Source: an uncultured Odoribacter sp. | Lineage (GTDB): Bacteria > Bacteroidota > Bacteroidia > Bacteroidales > Marinifilaceae | DNA: 32,289 bases | Direction of reading: 5' to 3' | Assembly (NCBI GenBank): GCA_900544025.1 | Contig: UQTM01000036.1 | Span: 1-32,289, forward strand | In this document: piece after piece, positions 1 through 8,304 of the stretch | How positions within the stretch are numbered: the stretch's first letter is position 1 | How the letters are laid out: every line of letters begins with the position of its first letter | Position numbers and translations under genes: made by a program | The notes under the pieces: generated by a model | What the model was told of the DNA's origin: nothing | What the model saw: only the letters and a program-made list of their open reading frames with translations | Databases searched by the model: none

Positions 1-1226
1 CGACCTGGATGGACGACTATGCCCGCAGGATCATGACCGAGAATATGGATAAGAATATGATCGACAAGACAGAATATCCGCAAACGGCCGAAATCGAACG
101 CCGCTGCGTGAATATTTTGGCTAAATTGTGGAATTCTCCCGAAAAACCTTATTGCACCGGAACAAGTACCGTTGGATCTTCTGAGGCTTGTATGCTGGGG
201 GGTATCTCTGCATTGAAACGCTGGCAAAAACGCCGCCGTGCCAAAAATTTGCCTATCGATAAGCCTAATTTCATTATTTCCACTTGTATGCAAGTGGTTT
301 GGGAAAAATTTGCAATTTATTGGGATGTAGAAATGAGAATGGTTCCGGTAACGGCTGAAAAAATTACCATGAAAGCGGAAGACGTCGTGAAAATGTGTGA
401 CGAAAACACGATTTGCGTTGTGCCGATTCAAGGGGTAACGATTACCGGATTAAACGATAATGTGAAGGAACTCGACGATGCTTTGGATAAATTGAATTCG
501 GAAAAAGGCTGGGAAATTTGCATTCATGTGGATGCTGCTACCGGAGGTTTTATCCATCCGTTTCTCGATCCGGAAACAGTTTGGGATTTCCGATTGAAAT
601 GGGTACTTTCCATCAGTACCTCCGGTCATAAATTCGGTATGGTATATCCGGGAGTAGGCTGGGTTGTCTGGAAAGATAAACAGTATCTGCCTCAGGAAAT
701 GAATTTCGCTGTGAATTATCTGGGAGCTAATATTCCCAGCATCTCGATTAACTTCTCCCGTCCGGGAAATCAGGTTTTGGCACAGTATTATCAGTTCTTA
801 CGCCTGGGAATGGAAGGATATCGCCAGATACAGAAAAATTGTATCGACATTTGCCTGTATCTGAAAGAGCAATTGAAGCAAATGGGCATCTTCGAATTTT
901 TCAGCGATGATATGCCGAATCCGTTGTTTATCTGGAAACTGAAAGACGATCCAAACCGGAAATGGACGTTATATGACCTGTCCGACGGAGTTCATACGGA
1001 AGGATGGCAGGTTCCGGCTTATACGATGCCTAAAGATATGGAAGATATCATTATCATGCGTGTTGTAGTACGCCAGGGCACCAGCAAAGACCTTGCCGAC
1101 CTTTTGTTGCAGGATCTTCGGGTGAATATCGAAAGGCTGAATAAGCTGGAAGAGCCGACGAACAGTGCAATCCTGTGGAATAAAAAAGAGCCTCAGAAAC
1201 AGAGAGGATTCAATCATAGCAGGTAA
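1..1226 (+). CDS. gadB: Glutamate decarboxylase, 5' end cut off by window edge
   Basis: PLP-dependent enzyme that converts cytosolic L-glutamate plus a proton to GABA and CO2, the proton-consuming step of glutamate-dependent acid resistance. The frame is open to base 1, and comparison with E. coli GadB from memory suggests about 65 N-terminal residues are missing, so the methionine at base 9 is internal. Visible marks, counted from that methionine: GSSEACMLGG (residues 56-65), HVDAATGGF (173-181), and the PLP-lysine motif SISTSGHKFG with Lys208 (bases 630-632). The C-terminus ends FNHSR; its F-x-His matches the tail of E. coli GadB, where the last His closes the active site at neutral pH, so acid activation is plausible. 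Partners gadC and glsA lie 6 kb away on the other strand. A hairpin terminator follows directly, so it is probably the last gene of its transcript. Confidence 0.97.
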   Translation, partial: TWMDDYARRIMTENMDKNMIDKTEYPQTAEIERRCVNILAKLWNSPEKPYCTGTSTVGSSEACMLGGISALKRWQKRRRAKNLPIDKPNFIISTCMQVVWEKFAIYWDVEMRMVPVTAEKITMKAEDVVKMCDENTICVVPIQGVTITGLNDNVKELDDALDKLNSEKGWEICIHVDAATGGFIHPFLDPETVWDFRLKWVLSISTSGHKFGMVYPGVGWVVWKDKQYLPQEMNFAVNYLGANIPSISINFSRPGNQVLAQYYQFLRLGMEGYRQIQKNCIDICLYLKEQLKQMGIFEFFSDDMPNPLFIWKLKDDPNRKWTLYDLSDGVHTEGWQVPAYTMPKDMEDIIIMRVVVRQGTSKDLADLLLQDLRVNIERLNKLEEPTNSAILWNKKEPQKQRGFNHSR

Positions 1227-1251
1227 TTGTTTAGTATTCATTATGATGTCG

Positions 1252-1285
1252 AGCCGGAGTATGTTTATACTCCGGCTTATTTTGT
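1252..1285 (+). terminator. Rho-independent terminator after gadB
   Basis: Perfect 11-bp inverted repeat AGCCGGAGTAT / ATACTCCGGCT around a GTTT loop, followed by TATTTTGT. It lies 25 bases after the gadB stop and separates it from the lipoprotein genes. Confidence 0.85.
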
Positions 1286-1520
1286 ATCTCGAATGATAAT
1301 CGGAACCCGGGTATGGATCATAATAGGAAGTTCGACATGATTTTTCCGGGGGGATCCGGGTGCTTTAAACCTATCGCCGGATAGCTGTTTTCTCTATATA
1401 AAAGTACGTAACTTTTTGTATAAAAAATAATGATTTTTATATAAGTGAATAATTATGAAAATAACGGACCTTTGTCATAAATAATAATGAAAGTTGTTGA
1501 ATCATTAAACTTATATTAAA

Positions 1521-3440
1521 ATGAATATAGCAGGAAACAAACCCAAATTGGCGAATAAGATGTTGGGAGGAGTTGTTTTATTTTCCTTATTTTTTAGTGC
1601 TTGTGAAAAGAAGGATATTTACGTTCCTCCTGTAGATGATAAGGTAACATTGGAAAATTATTATGATTTTCAGACTACCCGATCCGTTCAATTGAATGTT
1701 GAATATACAACCGAAGGTAAGGTATATTTTGAAGTGTACGGAGAAAATCCGTTAAAGGCAGAGAGCGGAACGGTATTAAAAAAGGATGGTTTAATTGCTT
1801 TGGCAAAAGGTGTTACGGATGAGGCCGGAAAATATAATTTGAAAGCGACGTTGCCGGCATCGGTAACCGAAGTTTATATTTATTCTCCTGATTTTGGGGC
1901 TCCGACTCTTTTTAAGACTCAATTGACCGATGGGACGATCCGGGCAAAAATCGATTTTGAATCGGCGGTCGATTTGAGTAAACTGGCCGATGCCGGAACA
2001 TCGGCTTTGGCTACGCGTGCTTCCTGGAACTCTATTGAAAAGTATATTCCAAACCGTTTAAGCGGCTGGAATGTATGGGGAACTCCGTCGGCATTGAAAG
2101 ATGAACCTAAGATCGATGTAGATGCAGTGATGAAAAAGTATATCAACACCTATTTGCCGGAAGGTGGGAAAAACCAGAGCTATGCTCCTTATGTTACCGA
2201 TAATGCAGATATTACTCTGTATGAAGAAGCCGTAAAAGTCACATTTAGCTATTTGGGTGGGGAAACTTCTGCTAAAAGTGTGCTTGCTTATTATTGCTAC
2301 CACAAAGACGCTACTTTGGAAGACATTAAGAAAGCGGCGCAGAATGCCTGTGTTATTTTTCCGAATGCTCACGGCTCGGTGCTGGGATATTATAGCGGGG
2401 TGACCATGAAATTGAAATATATTGATCCGGCTGGGAATATAACCGATGGGAATTTCCCTAAAGATACGAAGATCGGTTTTATGCTCTGGAATAACGGCTG
2501 GACCGGACAGGCATTTAAAAACAATGTTTTCTATTCTACAAAAGCTCTGAATAGCGATAATATTTCATATACTGCGACATTGGGAATAAAGGATAAGAAA
2601 GGGGAAGAATATAATGTGATCAGTTTTGAAGACTGGTCTTATACCGGTAGTTTGGATTATAACGATGTGGTGTTTGTTATCACCTCCGACCCTGCGGAAT
2701 CGATCGTCGTACCACCTGCTCCCGAACCTACTCCGGAAACATATACGGAAACTTATCAGGGACTTTTAGGTTTTGAAGACTGCTGGCCCAGCCAGGGAGA
2801 TTATGATATGAACGATGTGGTGGTTAAATATTATTCGAATATCACCTGCAATGATAAAAACGAGATTATATCGGTCATCGATAAATTTACTTTAGTTTGG
2901 TCGGGCGCCAACCTGCGTAACGGTTTCGGTTATGAACTACCTTATAATATGGAGGGGAAGACCGTTAAATTTACAGGACAGGGGAGTATTTCCGGTAACG
3001 TCGTGACCTTGTTCGATGACGCTAAAAAGGAATTGGGTGTAGAAAACATTCCGGGACAGGACATGCCGTCGGCACAGCCGCAGGAAGTGTCTTATACCGT
3101 TGCCACTACATTCGATGTCCCCCAATCGAAAGAAGGTATCGTTCCTCCTTATAATCCTTTTATCACAGTAAACAAAACGAATACGGAGGTACATCTCACC
3201 AACTATAAGCCGACGGAGAAAGCTATTAATATTTTCCCGTCAGAAGCGGATATATCTGATGGGGTAACAACCTGGTATGTGTGTAAAGACGGTTTTCCGT
3301 TCGCCATTCATATGGATGCCCGTCAGGATCAGTCATTGATGCTGTTGAATCTGAAACCGGAAACCGTGCGTATCGATAAGACGTATCCCGGTTTTGCAGA
3401 GTGGGCGAAAACCCGCGACCCGAAAGTGAAATGGTGGTAA
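1521..3440 (+). CDS. LruC domain-containing lipoprotein (DUF4114 + DUF4842-like)
   Basis: Predicted 639-residue envelope lipoprotein of unknown function. The N-terminus has a lipoprotein signal with lipobox FFSAC (Cys28). Residues about 310-390 resemble DUF4114 and end in FEDWSYTGSLDYNDVVF (369-385). Residues about 412-635 resemble DUF4842/LruC and carry FEDCWPSQGDYDMNDVVV (418-435). The two acidic signatures are alike and may bind a divalent cation, which is inference from spaced Asp/Glu/Asn residues. A proline-rich linker (about 397-406) separates the domains. The start is supported by the signal peptide; no Shine-Dalgarno is present, and a weak GACCTTTG (1467-1474) is the nearest promoter-like element. 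A paralogue follows at 3634. Surface exposure is plausible but not shown. Confidence 0.88.
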   Translation: MNIAGNKPKLANKMLGGVVLFSLFFSACEKKDIYVPPVDDKVTLENYYDFQTTRSVQLNVEYTTEGKVYFEVYGENPLKAESGTVLKKDGLIALAKGVTDEAGKYNLKATLPASVTEVYIYSPDFGAPTLFKTQLTDGTIRAKIDFESAVDLSKLADAGTSALATRASWNSIEKYIPNRLSGWNVWGTPSALKDEPKIDVDAVMKKYINTYLPEGGKNQSYAPYVTDNADITLYEEAVKVTFSYLGGETSAKSVLAYYCYHKDATLEDIKKAAQNACVIFPNAHGSVLGYYSGVTMKLKYIDPAGNITDGNFPKDTKIGFMLWNNGWTGQAFKNNVFYSTKALNSDNISYTATLGIKDKKGEEYNVISFEDWSYTGSLDYNDVVFVITSDPAESIVVPPAPEPTPETYTETYQGLLGFEDCWPSQGDYDMNDVVVKYYSNITCNDKNEIISVIDKFTLVWSGANLRNGFGYELPYNMEGKTVKFTGQGSISGNVVTLFDDAKKELGVENIPGQDMPSAQPQEVSYTVATTFDVPQSKEGIVPPYNPFITVNKTNTEVHLTNYKPTEKAINIFPSEADISDGVTTWYVCKDGFPFAIHMDARQDQSLMLLNLKPETVRIDKTYPGFAEWAKTRDPKVKWW

Positions 3441-3463
3441 TCAGAGAGAAAAGAAATAGATAA

Positions 3464-3506
3464 GAAAACTGACCTGAATGTAAAAAATCAGGTCGGTTTC
3501 TTTATT
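3464..3506 (+). terminator. Terminator after first LruC gene
   Basis: Imperfect stem GAAAACTGACCTGA / TCAGGTCGGTTTC around an A-rich loop, then TTTATT. The two lipoprotein genes are therefore probably transcribed separately. Confidence 0.75.
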
Positions 3507-3552
3507 ATAAAAGAAAGTATGTTTTTTATAATTTAAATAAAACGATAAAACA

Positions 3553-3561
3553 TAATCTTTG
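3553..3561 (+). promoter_or_regulatory. Possible -7 element for second LruC gene
   Basis: TAATCTTTG differs from the Bacteroidetes box TAnnTTTG by one extra base in the spacer. It lies 72 bases before the preferred start at 3634. No clear -33 TTTG is present, so this is tentative. Confidence 0.35.
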
Positions 3562-3633
3562 TACCTGTATAAAAGTTAATAAAATTTGATTTTTAATCAT
3601 AGAACAAGAATCGTTTACTTAAAATTGAAGAAT

Positions 3634-4929
3634 ATGAAATCGATGTATCAGACAGTGTGGTTGTTTTTGTGTGCAATTGTTACATTGTCTTCTTGCGTAA
3701 AACACGGCGATATTTTCCAGCCTAAAGAACCGGAACGTACGGCCGATTTAGTTGTTCCCGAAGGGTTCGACTGGTCATCAACACGGATAGTGGAACTGCC
3801 TATTAATAGCCCGGTCTCTACTGTCGCATCTTTTTTTCTTGATGAAGCGTGTAGTGCTGAAAAGCAAATCGCAGCTTTAATGGTTCCCGAAGGAGAGACG
3901 ACGTTTAAATTTGATATTCCTAATATTAATAAAACGATTTATGTGCAGTATCCTTTAGAGACCGGAGAGATCAGGACTTTAAAGAGAGAGATAAAAGAGA
4001 AAATAAAGAGTAAAGCAATCTCGGGTGGGGCGGATGTGATGTTTTTCGACCAGCCGCAGCTTTCTTCTTCAGGTTATACACAATTTATCAATATTCCCAA
4101 TGGTAATAAATACGGTACTTTGATGTTTGAGGATACATGGCCTGAAACGGGAGATTATGATTTTAACGACGTTGTTGTGAATTATCGTATTGTTCCTACT
4201 TATGATATGAGTGGAGTTGATCCGGAAGCCTCCGGGAATACTCCGGCTAAAGACATTGTGATAAATGTTTCCCTAAAGATATGCGCCTTAGGAGGTAATT
4301 TGCCTTATGATTTTGCCATACAGATCGGGCAAACCGAATCTCATGAAGGATCGAGTTTCAATGCCTCCCATCTGGGAGATATTACCGACATAGAATCGGG
4401 GAATAAAGATATAACTGTCGAGAAACTGGAAGGAACGAATTTTCCTGCTGTGATTGTTAAAGGACTAAATTCTTTGAGAGGCTCCGGGTATTATAATACC
4501 GTGATTAAAAAAGATAACGGCGTGAACGTATCGTTTAAAATCAGGATAAAAGGTACACTGGAAGAGCAACAAAGAAGAATGCAATATGGAGGATTTACCG
4601 ATCCCAAAGCTTTTGACTATTTTTTGATCAACCTGAACAATCATAGGGAGATCCATTTGATCGGATTTGCACCGACAGCTTTATATACCGGATATGATGC
4701 GGATAATATTGCCGGTGGAACCTATTATTATGAGAATGATAAAGGTTTGGTATGGGGGCTTAAGGCTCCGGGAACCTTGGGATGGGCGGCTGAAAGGCAT
4801 GACATCATGACTGTATATACCGAATTTAAACGGTGGGTGACAGACGGTGGATATACAATAGGCCCGAACGGGGCAGACCCTTTACAATGGTATAAGTATC
4901 ATACAACAGATAATTTTATCAAACCTTAA
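3634..4929 (+). CDS. LruC domain-containing lipoprotein, second copy
   Basis: Predicted 431-residue lipoprotein, a shorter paralogue of the preceding gene. I chose the ATG at 3634 because it gives a compact lipoprotein signal ending in LSSC (Cys21); an in-frame start at 3586 would add 16 residues ahead of it. Residues 165-182 carry FEDTWPETGDYDFNDVVV, nearly the same as the C-terminal signature of the neighbour, and the rest to the C-terminus fits the DUF4842/LruC domain. The DUF4114-like module of the neighbour is missing, so this copy has one acidic signature where the other has two. Function is unknown; family members are common in Bacteroidales envelopes. A strong terminator follows. Confidence 0.87.
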   Translation: MKSMYQTVWLFLCAIVTLSSCVKHGDIFQPKEPERTADLVVPEGFDWSSTRIVELPINSPVSTVASFFLDEACSAEKQIAALMVPEGETTFKFDIPNINKTIYVQYPLETGEIRTLKREIKEKIKSKAISGGADVMFFDQPQLSSSGYTQFINIPNGNKYGTLMFEDTWPETGDYDFNDVVVNYRIVPTYDMSGVDPEASGNTPAKDIVINVSLKICALGGNLPYDFAIQIGQTESHEGSSFNASHLGDITDIESGNKDITVEKLEGTNFPAVIVKGLNSLRGSGYYNTVIKKDNGVNVSFKIRIKGTLEEQQRRMQYGGFTDPKAFDYFLINLNNHREIHLIGFAPTALYTGYDADNIAGGTYYYENDKGLVWGLKAPGTLGWAAERHDIMTVYTEFKRWVTDGGYTIGPNGADPLQWYKYHTTDNFIKP

Positions 4930-4977
4930 TATTGAAACAGATAATCGCTGTTGTTTGGAAGTGGTTTTGAAATATAT

Positions 4978-5010
4978 TCAGCCTGCCGGTTTTCGGCAGG
5001 CTGATTTTTT
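4978..5010 (+). terminator. Strong terminator after second LruC gene
   Basis: Perfect 10-bp stem CAGCCTGCCG / CGGCAGGCTG with a GTTTT loop, extended by one T-A pair, then ATTTTTT. Confidence 0.92.
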
Positions 5011-5114
5011 GATTCTCTGATACATTTTATCCGGAGCCACAGGCCATAATTACTAATTCCTGGCAGAATACTGATTTGTCTATTTTATCTTCTTTGTAGT
5101 CGGAAACTCTGTAA

Positions 5115-5519
5115 GGAGGGATAGGGCTGTTCGATACCAACAAAACCTTATGGGGTAGTTTTCTGATTATATCGGGGAATACAAAAATTTTCTTTGCCGG
5201 TGATTCGGTTTATGATGAAAAGATATACCGGGAAATCCACGCTCTATTTGGGGATATCGACATTCGTTTGTTGCCCATCGGGACTTATTCGCCGGAATGG
5301 TTTATGTCGCAATCGCACATGAATCCTGAAGAAGCAGTGCAAGCCTTTCACGATCTGGGGGGTAAACACTTCATTCCCATGCACTACGGAACATTCGATC
5401 TGTCCGATGAGCCAATGGGAGAACCGATAAAACGGCTACGCGAATGTTTTTCGAACAGTAGTTCTCCGGGACAACTGCACGAATTGACCATAGGTGAAAA
5501 ATGGCCGCTTCTTGAATAA
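5115..5519 (+). pseudogene. C-terminal relic of metallo-beta-lactamase-fold hydrolase (UlaG/NAPE-PLD-like)
   Basis: One open frame follows a TAA at 5112-5114 and encodes only the C-terminal third of an MBL-fold hydrolase. It reads GLFDTNKTLWGSF, then KIFFAGDSVYDEK (the beta-strand and Asp metal-ligand region), then HMNPEEAVQAFHDLGG and PMHYGTFDLSDEP, which holds the last metal-ligand His. The N-terminal HxHxDH metal site is absent from all frames of the preceding 185 bases, and no ATG starts the frame; the first plausible alternative start is a TTG at 5268. I read this as a gene that lost about 200 N-terminal residues by deletion, which is inference. Intact homologues cleave phosphodiester or lactone substrates. 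Conservation of the remaining frame suggests recent loss. Confidence 0.8.
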
Positions 5520-5610
5520 GACATAGTTAAAAACTTAAAACGGTTCAAACAAAAACTTTCTTTATCCGTTAGACATATAAATTGAATAAGATTAACTAAA
5601 GACTAAGATT

Positions 5611-6123
5611 ATGGCTAAAGAAAGTGTAAAAATCCTACAAGGAAAGTTGGATGTAGAAAGCTTGATTTCACAGTTAAATGCAGCATTGTCTGAAGAATGG
5701 CTGGCATACTACCAATACTGGGTCGGTGCATTGGTTGTTGAGGGAGCTATGCGTGCAGATGTGCAAGGAGAGTTTGAAGAACACGCTGAAGAAGAACGTC
5801 AACATGCTCAAATGCTTGCCAAACGCATCATTGAACTGGAAGGAGTACCTGTTTTGGACCCTCAGAAATGGTTTGAACTGGCAAGATGCAAATATGATTC
5901 TCCACAAGATTTTGACTCTGTCAGTTTACTGAAAGACAACGTAGCTTCTGAACGCTGTGCTATTCTGAGGTATCAGGAAATCGCCGATTTTACGAATGGT
6001 AAAGATTTTACCACCTGCGATGTCGTGAAAAAAATTCTGGCCGAAGAGGAAGAACATGAACAGGATCTTCAGGATTATTTGACCGATATCACCAGAATGA
6101 AAAAATCATTCCTCGGAAAGTGA
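5611..6123 (+). CDS. Dps-like ferritin (DpsL family)
   Basis: A 170-residue four-helix ferritin-like protein, close in length and pattern to the Bacteroides Dps-like proteins once annotated as bacterioferritin. It would store iron and consume hydrogen peroxide in the cytosol. Iron-ligand candidates are Glu28/Glu29 in helix A (ALSEEWLAYYQYW), ExxH at 62-65 (EERQH), Glu114 in helix C (ASERC) and ExxH at 146-149. Cys93, Cys116 and Cys136 are present; this family is noted for a Cys pair near the metal site. The start is supported by the family-like MAKESVKIL and a stand-alone transcript ended by a terminator. Its position beside acid-resistance genes suggests general stress protection, which is inference. 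No clear TAnnTTTG was found upstream. Confidence 0.9.
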   Translation: MAKESVKILQGKLDVESLISQLNAALSEEWLAYYQYWVGALVVEGAMRADVQGEFEEHAEEERQHAQMLAKRIIELEGVPVLDPQKWFELARCKYDSPQDFDSVSLLKDNVASERCAILRYQEIADFTNGKDFTTCDVVKKILAEEEEHEQDLQDYLTDITRMKKSFLGK

Positions 6124-6147
6124 TTTGTCATTTAGTGATGATTGCAT

Positions 6148-6184
6148 AAAAGGATATGGCATAACGGCTATATCCTTTTTTGTA
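6148..6184 (+). terminator. Terminator after Dps-like gene
   Basis: Stem AAAGGATAT / ATATCCTTT around a 12-base loop, followed by a T run and TGTATTTG. Confidence 0.8.
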
Positions 6185-6538
6185 TTTGCAAAAATCGAAA
6201 CTTCCCGGGTTAGAGTTTACGGAAATACATAATGGCTAATATATAAATGGCTTGTCTTATAGTCGTGCTATTATTGAAATCGAGAAAATGGGGCGTTTCA
6301 TATACTTTAAGAGATTATTATGATTTATAATGGGATATAGGCTCTGGAGATCTTATTCTGAAATAGTTTCTATATTCTGATTAAGATAACTGTTTAAGGG
6401 TTAATAATATAGGTGACTGAAATAACCATTTCAGATTTTAAGACTTCATTCGGTAAACTATCTGCCTGGAGAGACTGTGGTTACTTTGCGGTAACCGGAT
6501 TGCCTTTTGTTTTTCTTTTGCGGTCTTATCCGGCATTA
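6185..6538. other. Intergenic gap between convergent genes, no gene seen
   Basis: AT-rich stretch between the Dps-like gene and the 3' end of the channel gene. It holds only a 6-bp inverted repeat GGTTAC / GTAACC (6479-6484, 6491-6496) without a T run on the channel's side. An open frame starting at a GTG at 6413 runs antisense into the channel gene and shows no protein-family signs. Confidence 0.5.
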
Positions 6539-7216
6539 TCAATTATTTTCGACTCCTTTCCGCTTTCTTTGAAACTTCGTTGTTACGTAAGCGGTAAAGA
6601 TCGGGAAAAAGATCATTCCCGCTGCTGCCAAGATAACTGCGAGGGATTGGCCGAACCGGGTGACGCCGAAGATATTGGAACCTACCGTCGTTACGTTCAT
6701 TAAAGCCCAGTTAAATGAATCCCAATAATTTTTTACCATAGGATTGACACCATGTTCCATAAAGAAAAACAGTACGCTACAAAAATAGATCGTAACGATC
6801 AACACCGTTAGATAGGTGACGAAGAGATTTGTCATTTTGCTGCTGGTCATCCATTTCACAATGACTGTGATTCCATATATCCCTCTGGTAAGCGGTATTA
6901 GTCTTAAAAGTATCCAGGCAGAGTGCGATACGGAGGGCATGATGCTATAAACGATATTTAAATAGGGAATGGAAACCAGTAAAAATATAAGGTTTCTCGC
7001 GAGAAAACTGAGTTTTCCATTATTATAATACCATCTGACAAAGAAATCTGCCAGAAAGATAGAACATGCGATAAGATGGAAGTTAAGAATGAAGCGTTCG
7101 CTTAAAATAGGTTTTACGGATAGTAGTTCGATCGACAGTACGACGATAATGGCAAGGCTACTGGCGAGAACGAGAACGTTTAATATATGTTCAAGGGGCT
7201 TTTCCGACTGCGACAT
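6539..7216 (-). CDS. Six-helix voltage-gated-type cation channel with unusual filter
   Basis: A 225-residue membrane protein with the plan of a small S1-S6 channel. Helices lie about 10-33, 42-64, 70-92, 100-122 (with LLRLIPLTRG, S4-like) and 130-153, then a pore loop about 161-185 and a last helix about 190-212. The pore reads NVTTVGSNIFG, aligning with TTVGYG of potassium channels, so the tyrosine and second glycine are Ser180 and Asn181. Family knowledge: Bacteroidales gad loci commonly carry a channel annotated as potassium channel with gadB, gadC and glsA; charge compensation during acid stress is the proposed use. Ion selectivity is uncertain because of the filter. It lies 97 bases downstream of glsA with a hairpin between, so expression may rely on readthrough or an unseen promoter. 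Confidence 0.85.
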   Translation of the reverse strand: MSQSEKPLEHILNVLVLASSLAIIVVLSIELLSVKPILSERFILNFHLIACSIFLADFFVRWYYNNGKLSFLARNLIFLLVSIPYLNIVYSIMPSVSHSAWILLRLIPLTRGIYGITVIVKWMTSSKMTNLFVTYLTVLIVTIYFCSVLFFFMEHGVNPMVKNYWDSFNWALMNVTTVGSNIFGVTRFGQSLAVILAAAGMIFFPIFTAYVTTKFQRKRKGVENN

Positions 7217-7251
7217 CGTTTTGAAATTTTAAACCGAAAGATTAATAGAAT

Positions 7252-7304
7252 AGTAAAAGGTCAGGATATATTCGGAAAATTTCCGAATATATCTGACCTT
7301 TATG
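7252..7304 (-). terminator. Long hairpin terminator between glsA and channel gene
   Basis: Near-perfect long inverted repeat: AAAGGTCAGATATATTCGG on the minus strand pairs with CCGAATATATCCTGACCTTT, followed on that strand by TTTTACTATT. It would end or attenuate the gadC-glsA transcript before the channel gene. Confidence 0.75.
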
Positions 7305-7313
7305 AAATAGGTT

Positions 7314-8279
7314 TTATTTTACGATTTCAACGCTATTGCCGTTGAAAACGTTCAAGCCTAATTTTTGTGTAATGTATTTAATGGCAGCCTGGGCTTTTAC
7401 AGAGTTTCCGGCATCGTCCAACGGAGGTGCGAAAGCTGCTATACCGAATACGCCCGGCAATACACCCATAACGCCTCCGCCGACACCTGTTTTGGCTGGG
7501 ATACCGCTGGTATATAGCCAGTCGCCGGTGTGTTCGTAGAAACCAACCGTAGCAATCAACGAGGTGATCGGTGCGGTTAATGACGGATCGAAAACCTGTT
7601 TCCCGGTTACCGGGTTTTTCCCCCAGTTGGCGATCGTACATCCGGCGATGGATAATTGTTTTGCAGTTATACCCATGGAACACTGACGGGTGTAGAGATC
7701 GAGCGACATCATCGGATCGTCGTAAATCCGGTCATAGTTTTTAAGCAACCAGGTGATAGAGCGGTTGTTAAAATTGGTGGCGGATTCAGATTTGTATAAT
7801 TCGTCCTGCAATACCAGTTCGCTGCCACACAGATCGGCCATATTATCGGCGATTGCTCCCCATTTTGAGTTGCTGTCGCCAATAGGTTTCACCATACTGT
7901 TGGCGCTGATCGCCCCCGCATTTACCAGTGGAGTGCTGGGATGATCTTTTTCAAGTAAGATAGCCATGATCGAGTTGAAAGGCAGCCCGGTGGCATCAGC
8001 CCCGATCTTTTTCAATAGCTCGTCTGCTCCGTATTGGCGTAGTACGAGTATGGCTGTGTGTACTTTGGAAATAGATTCTATACCGAAAATATAGTTTGTG
8101 TCCCCGGCTTCTATGACTTCTCCTGTGGGCAAGCATACCGAGATACCGAATAAGTTAGAATCAATTTTAGCCAGGAAGGGAATGTAGTCGGCATTTTTTC
8201 CTCCCTTCATATCCTTCACTTTTGCGTGTGCTTCAGCCACTACAGCCTGAATATCCGCTAATTTGATCGTTTTCTTCAT
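7314..8279 (-). CDS. glsA: Glutaminase A
   Basis: A 321-residue cytosolic glutaminase of the serine-dependent fold. It hydrolyses glutamine to glutamate and ammonia; ammonia takes up a proton and glutamate feeds GadB, so it belongs to both glutamine- and glutamate-dependent acid resistance. The Ser-x-x-Lys catalytic pair is S69-I-S-K72 in GIESISK. Other marks are PLVNAGAI (117-124) and SGIPAKTGVGGG (258-269). Length matches E. coli YbaS (about 310). The gene starts 25 bases after the gadC stop, so the two are almost certainly one transcript. No Shine-Dalgarno is visible. A long hairpin follows. Confidence 0.97.
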   Translation of the reverse strand: MKKTIKLADIQAVVAEAHAKVKDMKGGKNADYIPFLAKIDSNLFGISVCLPTGEVIEAGDTNYIFGIESISKVHTAILVLRQYGADELLKKIGADATGLPFNSIMAILLEKDHPSTPLVNAGAISANSMVKPIGDSNSKWGAIADNMADLCGSELVLQDELYKSESATNFNNRSITWLLKNYDRIYDDPMMSLDLYTRQCSMGITAKQLSIAGCTIANWGKNPVTGKQVFDPSLTAPITSLIATVGFYEHTGDWLYTSGIPAKTGVGGGVMGVLPGVFGIAAFAPPLDDAGNSVKAQAAIKYITQKLGLNVFNGNSVEIVK

Positions 8280-8304
8280 TTTATTTTAGGATTAAATGGT
8301 GGTA

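Noticed and set aside
6479..6496. GGTTAC / GTAACC inverted repeat as terminator of the channel gene
   Set aside because: Six-base stem with no T run on the minus strand.
6413..6703. Open frame of 96 codons on the plus strand
   Set aside because: Starts at GTG, is antisense to the channel gene for most of its length, and shows no domain or signal.
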